A DNA stretch of 64,000 nt, taken from positions 15,569,501 through 15,633,500 of the forward strand of contig NC_060059.1 in the NCBI RefSeq assembly GCF_020283565.1, read 5' to 3'. Below, in pieces: positions 55,822 to 64,000 of the stretch. Made by a program: the position numbers and the translations under genes. Origin of the DNA: Trifolium pratense (lineage: Eukaryota > Streptophyta > Magnoliopsida > Fabales > Fabaceae). A model generated the notes under the pieces. The model worked only from the letters and a program-made list of their open reading frames with translations. It made no database searches and was not told the origin of the DNA. The number at the start of each line of letters is the position of its first letter. The first letter of the stretch is position 1.

Positions 55822-58800
55822 TCTGAAGCTTTCAATCATGTAAATTACAAATTACAATCTTGAGAAACATCACTGTTTGTTTCGTTTCGAAAGGGAAAAC
55901 ATTGCCTTTGCGGACCATGTCCAACCATTTTCTTTGCGATCTGGAGCTCACTCACTAAAACTATGCATTTTAATCGCCTTATGTTAAAATTGCTACATTT
56001 TTTCTGTTTATTATATGAACAGCTTACCTTACTAATTAAGTATTCATTTGTAGCTCTCAAAAATTGAACATTAGACATGATAGTGGATGATCACTATGTG
56101 CGACTTGTTTAGATCATAGACTAAAATAAATAAAAAAATCATTCTATTGTGTGTAAAATTTATGGTTTATAGTGGTGCAAACCGAATCACCTAATCAGTA
56201 ATTTATGGTTTATTGTGGTGCAAACCGAATCACCTTAACCTGGGTTTGAGCTCGGAGTGACAGGTGCAATTTTTCAATTCTATGCTATTTTTGCAAGCTT
56301 TTTGGACCTCTCTTTTTTGTGGTCTGTTTAGATGAAGGGTTTTGCAGGGGAGAGCTTACATTTCTCTTTTAAATTATGACCACTATAAAATGATTTTCAA
56401 AAAAAATCAATTTAGTGTGATTGATGTATTATATCATCATTTATCACGTGGTTTTAAAATCAATGGTTGAGATTTATTACTGCACCAAATATAATTTCAC
56501 TGCTCAATAGAGGACAAACCAAGGTCAAATAATTGTAGCCGAGCCTTAACAATGTATGTCATAGAAATTCTATAAATACATGTGAAGATTTTTTATTTTT
56601 TTTTTACAATAATACCTGTGAAGATTTGAAGTTTTCAACATTAACATTTACTAGAACTAATACTCTGTTGAAACTCATCTCAAACACTTAAAACTTTCCT
56701 TTGAAAAATTATTTTATTTTACTCAACAACTTTCGTAAGTATTTTCAAAACATCTCGTGTTGTTGATTTTCAAAAGCTTTAAAAAGTAAAAAGAAATAGT
56801 TTACCGTAATTGTTGCATCATCCTAGGGAAGAGTGATTTTGATACCGCACTATATAAACACATATGTTCTACTTTAGCTTAAAAAGCTTTTCAAAAGCTT
56901 TCAAAAGAATTTTTTTTACGTCCTATCTACTTCTTGCGCATTCTACATGTTTTCAATTTTATCGTTTTGCTACTTAAGTAGCGGATATTATAAAAATGAA
57001 GAAAAAAAAATTAAGAAATTTTGTAAATATCGTCTGCACGTTATAAAAAACTTCCCCACCAAATCTTCATCCACTCCATATAGATAGGCGAGGATGACAA
57101 AAGAAAATCTCATTAAATAAATAAATGAACGGTTTTACTACTATGAGCAACTTAATTATTTAAGAGTGCAAAAATCCCATTATAAATTATGTAATATTTT
57201 ATTAAATTATTCCTATCCTATAAAAAAAATTATACAAATAATCCAAAAAAATTTAAAACTGAATATCTGGTCTAAAGACCGACTAATCCAATGAGATTAA
57301 TCTACTACAAATAATTCAAAATTAACTAACAAGTCATGTTAAGAAAATTAATAGTTGAATTTTTATATTGATTTTTTTTAAAATGTTTAAAAAATTGAAT
57401 GCATTGCTTTAAAAAAAGAATTCTATGTAAAACTTTTAAGACAATTTTCACATTGAACTCTTCTTTTACATGTGTCCTAGGATTTCCCTTAACTAATTTA
57501 TTACAGTAATTGATAATAAATTAGAGAAATAGTCTAGTAGATAATTATCCAATTAAAGTGTTGAAGGTTAGATAATTATGCAACCAAAGAAAAAAAAATT
57601 GTGTCACTTTTTTCAAAAAAACTAAAAATAAATTGTGTCTCTCAAATTTTTAGAGAGAACAAGATAAATCTTCATTCAAAGATTTTACTTGCAAAGCAAT
57701 TAATCAAACCAATGACCTTTTTTCTTTGACGCAGAATAGAATACCAATGACCTTCAAACTCAATCCTTCGTTACTCGCATTGCATCGACCATATATTAAG
57801 GTAACCAAACCCTTTTCTTCTTTCATTTCATTTCTTCCTTTACCTCAAATTTGCATCCAATTTTTCATCTTTTATCGTTTAATTTACATCACGTCGTGCT
57901 CTTCCTTTTAAATCTCCAATTTTTGTCAGCCAACATTGTCAATCCATCATATATTTACCATGCCAACATTTTTGCCACAGAAAGTGTGGTATATATTACA
58001 TCCATGTTTATTATTATTAACTTATTAGAAGATTAATTAATATTCAAACAATCCATTTCTCGACCAGTCCTCATTTCCCGTTTCTGCCTGAAGAACCATG
58101 GTTTGAACATTGTTTAATCTTTTATTCTTATATTATAACATCAAATTATTACTATATCACTATATCATTCCATGTGAGACTATAGCGCATTCCATGAATC
58201 TTTCACTTTTTTAAATTAACCAAGCAATCAAACGTTGACTCGTGTAAATTATAAACAAAATTATTACTAATCTCATGCTAAAGTTAATACTTTTTAAGTG
58301 TCTTTTTCAGTAACATTCAGTTAACAAAGTATATTTTTGTACCTTATTTTTTTATTATACTTTATTTTGAAGATAATTACTCATACTCGTGCTCGTACCT
58401 AAAATATGAATTTTACCCTACCCAACCCATTATGGATATTTTTTACAAATACCTATTGTATATGAGTCAAATTGTATATCTAAATGTATTTACGTGAAGA
58501 ATTTTTTTTACAATGCATTGAAATTAATCTTTTCATTGAATTTTCTTTTAAGTCTTTTTATTTATTTTCATTTGTTTTCTTTTACGTGAAAAAATCATTT
58601 ATTGACAAATAGTTGATCAAACGGTACCTAAAAGTCTAGTGTAAATAGTTGATGTACAAATATTTTTCCTTTTACGAAAATAAACTCAACTCATATTATT
58701 GTTCTAAATAGTAGTAATATTTGGCTCTTTGGTATTGATTAAGGAATGTGGTTGCACTTGCATATATACTGTTATTACATTACATTTTTATTTACCTATT

Positions 58801-58894
58801 TTGCTTTACCTGAAGATAATTTTTGCTACAGTGAAAAACAAATTCTTATTTTATGACAGTTTCGAAACATGCATGTTTCAGAATGTTCGTTTAG
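55822..58894. other. Gene-free region
   Basis: The peptidase 3' UTR, then about 3 kb of AT-rich DNA. A short direct duplication ('tttatggttta...gtggtgcaaaccgaatcacct') lies at 56160-56235. A fragment around 56930-57060 recalls the MITE at 15978-16317 ('gctacttaagtagcgg'). No coding exon could be supported. Confidence 0.5.
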
Positions 58895-59100
58895 TTTTTT
58901 TTTTTTTGGCTTGGGCCCTTGGAGTATGCTCCTCTCAAGGTCTCAAGTTCGATTCACACTGGTGCCAATTTCGGTGGGCTAAGTACATACAGAGCAAAAA
59001 AAACTCTGGCTTTAAATGGGGCCCCCGCAAGTGGGCGGTGGGATTGGTCCCCTTGGATTAGTCGGTCCTAAGACCGGATACCAAGTTTTCAAAAAAAAAA
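58895..59100 (+). mobile_element. SINE-like element with poly-A tail
   Basis: It starts about 'ggcttgggcccttggagtat', has the B-box AAGTTCGATTCAC, a body with 'tgggcggtgggattggtcc', 'agtcggtcctaagaccgga', and ends in poly-A (59090-59101). A relic of the same family is at 37890-37975. The target duplication was not resolved. Confidence 0.6.
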
Positions 59101-60299
59101 ACATCAATCAATGCCTAATTAATCATTTCCCACAACACAATTTCCAAGTTTATATATAGCATCCCGGCAAGTAATAAAAAGATGTTGAACATTTTCAATT
59201 TGTACCAAGTTTGATTCTTATAGGCAAATAATTCCAAAACATGCTCTCCATAAAGAGGGGTGATATCTTGAATTAAAATCACGCCTCCAAATTGTTTTTC
59301 TTTTTCGTTATATTAAATAAGTGTGTTTTTTACATATTTATTTGTTTTTGTGTATTTTGTTGTCCCGTCTTTGTGCGGTGTTGTCCCGTTGTTTTTACCA
59401 CTAAGTAAATTCATTTTTACCCTTATTTTATTAAGAAAGAGAAAATATATTTAATTAATGTTTTAACTTTAGTAAGGGTACAAATGATAAAGTATCATTA
59501 AATATGCATTGGTTTCTTAAAAGGACTAAGGTTTTGGGACAAAACTAAAAGGCTAAAAAGACTAAAGATTTGGGACGGAGGGAGTAATATTTTTACACTA
59601 TTGAAAATTAAATCAACTCAACAATTTCTTGTACTTTTTAAAAATGAAAATGATAGAATATTTATTTTGATTGATAATTACATGAGAATTAATACACAAT
59701 TTATTTAGTTATTAATTTTAAACTTTTTTATTGACTGATTAAGTTCTTAAGCTTTATTTACATATGGTTATTTGAGTATATCAAAAAGTTTATAAACAAT
59801 TCTTAATACCAGTCTTTTCATTGACATTTTATTTAGAAAAAAAATGTCAATTATATAATTTTATTTCTATTTGAGTAAGTAAAAAAGGAAAGTAGTTTTG
59901 GTTTATATATGACAGGCCCAAACCCACTTGTTCACATAAGTGAAGTATAAGTCCTAACCCTAGCTAGGTTTGCAAAAGTAAATACGAAGTTAAGCTACCG
60001 TATTTCAAATTTTCAAAATAAAATAGCAAACCAGCACATTCATAACTTAGCCAACATTTTCATTCGGTCATTTATTTGCTTAAATAAAAAAAAATGTAGC
60101 CATCTTTGCTCTAACACTCAACCTTCTTCATTTCCTTCTTATGAATTGAATTTCATATTAAATCTATATCTGGACGTTTCCTTCCCTGCATTTTTTCTTT
60201 CTTATGATTTTTTTTTTCTTTCTAAATCTGGTACGGAGTAGTAGTTTGAAGCGTATGAATTTGTTAAAGAAATCAAAATCGATTTTATGTAGATCTATT
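59101..60299. other. Intergenic with dispersed repeats
   Basis: A copy of the 'aaagaggggtgat' repeat is at 59255-59400, with a Stowaway-type end GGGACGGAGGGAGTA at about 59573-59587. No gene is seen. Confidence 0.45.
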
Positions 60300-60480
60300 T
60301 AAATAAGCCCGAAACTCGGTCCAACCGGTAAACTCGCCTGAACCGCTGGTTTGTTCGATTTTTATCCGGTTTACCGGTTCAATGACACATCAGTTTTCAG
60401 GCTCGATCGAACTGGACATAGGGTCCGGTTCTTGGTAGAATTGGTCGGTCCGGTCCGATTTTTATTACATTTCTCATTCC
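60300..60480. repeat. 'CCGGTTCAACCGG'-type repeat
   Basis: Dense CCGGT/ACCGG words ('ccaaccggtaaac', 'ccggtttaccggttc', 'ggtcggtccggtccg') stand out from the AT-rich background. Such text is common in plant repetitive DNA; boundaries and class are not resolved. Confidence 0.4.
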
Positions 60481-60559
60481 TCACCATTCTCCTTCCCCCA
60501 CTACCCACACCTTCTTGAAAATATAGCTAAAAAATAGCTTATAATTACAACACATTGAT

Positions 60560-61480
60560 ATGTTCCGTTTATGATAGAAAGTGGTGGAATGGAATGTAAT
60601 GAAGTGTGATGAAGTTAAATTTCATTGTTTTGTTTTGCAAAAAATTAATGGAGTGGAATGAAGTGTGGTAGAACCCATTCCATCCAATGCCACTCATTTA
60701 TCCAATTTTCCATTCCCCCCAAATTGGGGTGTATGCCATGGAATGGAACACATTAATTATAAAATTACAATTTTGTCCCTACTTTACTACTCCCTCTTTT
60801 CTTGTTCAACGTTAAACCATTCCAAGTATTCCCTCTTTTCTTGTTCAACGTTTCTTCTTCGTCTATTGTGCGTCCTCCTGCTGCAGTGTTGGTTTTTATG
60901 TGTTTTGGATTCAACTAGGAACTCTATTGTCCAACTCCAATTTATTGGGTTTTTTGGGGGTTTTCTATTTTTGTTATGGGATGTTGGGGTTATAAATTAG
61001 TTGGGAATTCTCATTCCGTGTAAAATTCTATGGATTAGTATTGGATTCATGAATTCTTTGAGTCCAATTTTTCATACAATTAATTTTGCAGACTCATTGT
61101 ATGCTGGTATGCTATCATTGGTGCTCTTGTTTGAATGTGTCTTCCTTAACTTTTGTTTTTGTTTCTCTTTTTTTCTTGTAGTTTGTTTAGTTGAGAGTGT
61201 GATTTCAGTAGGTACAGTGATATGTGAAGCATTAATTGAATTGAGAAGAAAATTCAACATGTAAATGTTTTATAAATAAAAGATAAAATTGGAATAAAAA
61301 ATTATAACTCATTCCATTCCGCCCACTTTCCAAATAATAGAGTGGGAAATTAGTTTTGTTCCGTCGTAAAATATCCAAACGATGGAATGAAATATCTATT
61401 CCATTCTGTTCCACTCCATTCCATTATGTTATATTTTGTTCCGTTCCGCTCTATTATGTTCCATCAATCCAAACCTAACC
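60560..61480. repeat. 'ggaatgg/ccattcc' repeat region
   Basis: The left side has many GGAATG words ('gtggaatggaatgtaatg') and the right side the inverse ('ccattctgttccactcc'). This suggests an inverted-repeat element of about 0.9 kb, with a possible relic at 32235-32410. The interior has ORFs without recognisable domains. Confidence 0.4.
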
Positions 61481-62718
61481 TAAGGAAAACAAATGAGAGA
61501 GACAAAAAGAAGAACTTGTTTGATCAGTTATGTGTTAAGGTAGCAAATGGTATTCAACACCAACAATATAAAAAAAGACGCAATTGCAGTGGTAAATGAT
61601 ATAACTTTAATGGATAAAAAAATAAATTAAAACAAAACGAGAATTAAGATGAATCAGTCGGCCAATCAAAATCGCGACCGGTTCCCACCATTTTTTTTGG
61701 TTTTCTTCGATTTAACAGACCTACGATTTTTCACAGTGGACCGGTGCTTGGCAATTTATTCAATTTCTCACCTTTTTTCTCTCTTCTCTCTCTCTCTCAA
61801 GTCTTTCTCTCTTCTCAATTTATTTTCACAACCAAACACACACACACTACAAGATCTTCTTGTTCCATATTTGTATTCTTCTTGTTCTTCTTTTTCCTTA
61901 TTTTTGATTTCTAGGATTTTCTCTTCTTCCATTACCAAACTTCGACCTTCCCTTCTCTACTTCTATATGTGAACAAACATCATTCAATAATTTATCTCTC
62001 ACTTTTGCGTATTTATTTTCTTTATGAATACAATTATTTAGTAATATTTTGTGGGGGGCAACACTTAATTTTAATGTTGAATAGCTAAAATTACTAAAAT
62101 ACTTTCAATAAAATAAGAGATTAAGTGGGTTACGGCCGTCTTCTATTCCAAAAAAGAAAAGAAAAAGAGATAAAGTGGGGTCATGTGCCTCCGATTGCAT
62201 AAACATGCACCATTGTCTGAGAACATCACATTATATATGTAGGGTTTGGGTGTCCAAACTCAAATTTTTCTACTTATTTATTTTAAAGAGTGAATTTCTA
62301 TTGTACCAAAAAAAAGAGTGAATTTCTAACTGTATTAAACTACTTGATAAAAAAAATATTAATTAAAATTCAAAAGTTTAAACCCTAATTCACCGAAGGT
62401 ATACTAACATCATCAATGACAAGTTACAACCTTTATTTTTAGGGAGCTTCTATGATGTATATGAAAAAATTTAAAGTATCAGTATATTAGATCGATTAAT
62501 TATTAAATTAACGATTATTTTATAAATCAAAAAACTATTTTCCAATAATTGTATTTCAGAGATGATAATTTCATAAGAAAAAACACAAGTTCAATATTTT
62601 TTTGTTTTTGATAGAGATAAGTTCAATGTTTTATAAGCATTAATATTATACTAACTTTTTTTACATTTTTTCATAAAAAAATTTCAATAATGTCTGTTAT
62701 GAGTGATAAAAATTCAAA
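61481..62718. other. Intergenic; pyrimidine-rich stretch and SINE relic
   Basis: 61750-61960 is CT-rich and leader-like, but no exon downstream supports a gene. A decayed SINE of the 26286-26413 family is suspected at about 62216-62340 ('gagaacatcacattatatat'). Confidence 0.35.
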
Positions 62719-63135
62719 GGCTCTGTTTGGTAAAAATAAGCTATAAGCTAGCTGATAGCTAATAAGCTAGCTTATAGCTAATAGCTGATAGTTGGTAGCT
62801 TATAGCTGAAAAGCTAGTAGAATAAAAATAAAGTGTTTGACAAATTTAGCTGTTGTAAATACAAAATGACATAAAAGTACATGGTTAGTGGGTAGTTTTT
62901 TTTTTTGTAAGTGTTAGTGGGTAGTTATTACATAATTTAAAAATAAATAAATAAATAAAACTAATAAGGGTAAATATGAAATAAAATGAAAAAACTATAA
63001 GCTATAAGCTCATACGCTACTTGAAATAACATCTAAAAAAAATTATAAGCTAGTTAGAGAAGCTCGTTACCAAACACTTCACATTTATATCAAACAAGTT
63101 TATAAGCTAGCTTATTAGACTTACCAAAAAGTGCC
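62719..63135. mobile_element. MITE with AGCTATAAGCT palindromes
   Basis: The ends GGCTCTGTTTGGTAA and, in reverse complement, GGCACTTTTTGGTAA are inverted. The interior repeats 'agctataagctagct' words, which are self-complementary. It is a well-known style of plant hAT-like MITE. A target duplication was not clear. Confidence 0.65.
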
Positions 63136-64000
63136 AACAAAATATAATTTTTTTTACAACTTTGATAAATAGTATTTAGTTATTATGATATTTTAAATGA
63201 TAAAAAAATGATTTCTTTGATTTTTTTTCTTTTCATTTATCTAGTAATTTAATAATCCAATGTACCGATACATTAAATTTTTTTATATTATGTAATGTAC
63301 CATATTCCAATAGCAATTAACGGCCAAACAAGCCAAACAATTAAAATCAAACAATCTAAGCACAAGCAACAAAATCTCAAGCAACAACAAGTAAAGGAAA
63401 ACCAAAAACACCAAGAAATTGGTTACCAGTTTAGTAAAAAAATAACCTATGTGTGAGGGAGCGTAACTATGCATTCACTATAACCAATATTTAAAATGAT
63501 ATCTCAAATGAGTCGCAAGAAATTGGCCTCAAGAAAGAAGTCATAATTTCTACCCAATGAGATCTCAAATGAGTTAAAAAAATTAGTGAACATGTAATGG
63601 TTCCCTCTTCTCTAAGTATCTCCCCCAAACCCTAATTCCAATAGCTGCCAAATTGCTAGATTTCGTAGGTTTTAATTACCATGCTATCTCATGCTACCCG
63701 CGCATGAGATAGTAGTTAGACCACAAAATTTCTCCTTTTCTCAACATTCCATGTATGTGGCTGAATAAAAAACTTAAGGCAAAATTTCATGTCTTTATTT
63801 TATTTTTTAATACTTTGGTCTTTATCTTTTTTTTTTGTAACATTATGATCTTTTATTTTTTATTTGTAATACTTTAGTTCTTTATTTTTTTTATTTGTAA
63901 CACTTTAGCCTTTTTTTTTATAGATGCTTCCTTTTATAGATGCAAGAACTCAAGCTCTCTCTCACATAACGGTTTTATTTACGATAGAAACTCTTTAAAT
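63136..64000. other. Intergenic, AT-rich
   Basis: No coding region was recognised. A 'ctttattttt...gtaacactttag' phrase repeats three to four times at about 63797-63910, a short degenerate tandem repeat. Confidence 0.45.

Noticed and set aside
61649..61972. 107-residue plus-strand ORF, Ser/Phe/Leu-rich
   Set aside because: It comes from a CT-rich stretch with no conserved motif and no supporting downstream exon.

Overview
This is nuclear DNA of a flowering plant: AT-rich, intron-rich genes with GT-AG splice sites, and intergenic space packed with transposable elements. The repeat types (tRNA-derived SINEs with A and B boxes, LINE remnants, Mutator and hAT miniature elements, chromodomain Ty3/gypsy sequence) and the overall style suggest a legume close to Medicago. 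That placement is inference, not a database match.

I rebuilt four apparently functional genes exon by exon. (1) On the minus strand, 11222 to beyond base 1, a WD40-containing type II inositol polyphosphate 5-phosphatase; ten coding exons are visible and the last ones lie off the left edge. (2) On the minus strand, 17648-14768, a small heavy-metal-associated isoprenylated protein (HIPP). (3) On the plus strand, 28287-36860, a JmjN/JmjC/C5HC2/FYRN/FYRC histone demethylase of the plant JMJ14/15/18 type. (4) On the plus strand, 55074-55821, a mitochondrial inner-membrane-protease-like S26 peptidase. A fifth locus, 39576-42079, is a short rearranged NUP98-like gene (334 codons, open throughout). 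A truncated sister copy of its 5' end lies at 47452-48295. A decayed amino-acid-permease fragment lies at 22755-23156. The genes are unrelated housekeeping or regulatory loci and show no sign of working together.

The rest is repeats. From left to right: a 2.1-kb probable solo LTR 4 bp from a splice acceptor of the phosphatase; a three-layer nest (hAT in hAT in SINE) at 12716-14030; a solo LTR with target duplication (18306-19138); a Mutator-type miniature element with an internal tandem duplication (19360-20024); SINEs; a broken LINE with a nested SINE just upstream of the NUP98-like gene; and a 5'-truncated LINE just downstream of it. Then comes a 1.54-kb foldback element whose loop holds an array of six 32-bp palindromes (44084-45625), tandem Helitron-like ends with a nested Mutator-like element (45637-47175), and a young 3.5-kb non-autonomous Ty3/gypsy-type element (49874-53365). 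That element carries a gag-like ORF, a long unrecognised ORF and a terminal chromodomain, but no recognisable reverse transcriptase. From 55.8 to 64 kb I see only repeats and AT-rich sequence.

The least ordinary items are the foldback element with its palindrome array, the chimeric mini-NUP98 gene and its truncated twin, and the chromodomain element with the unrecognised ORF.
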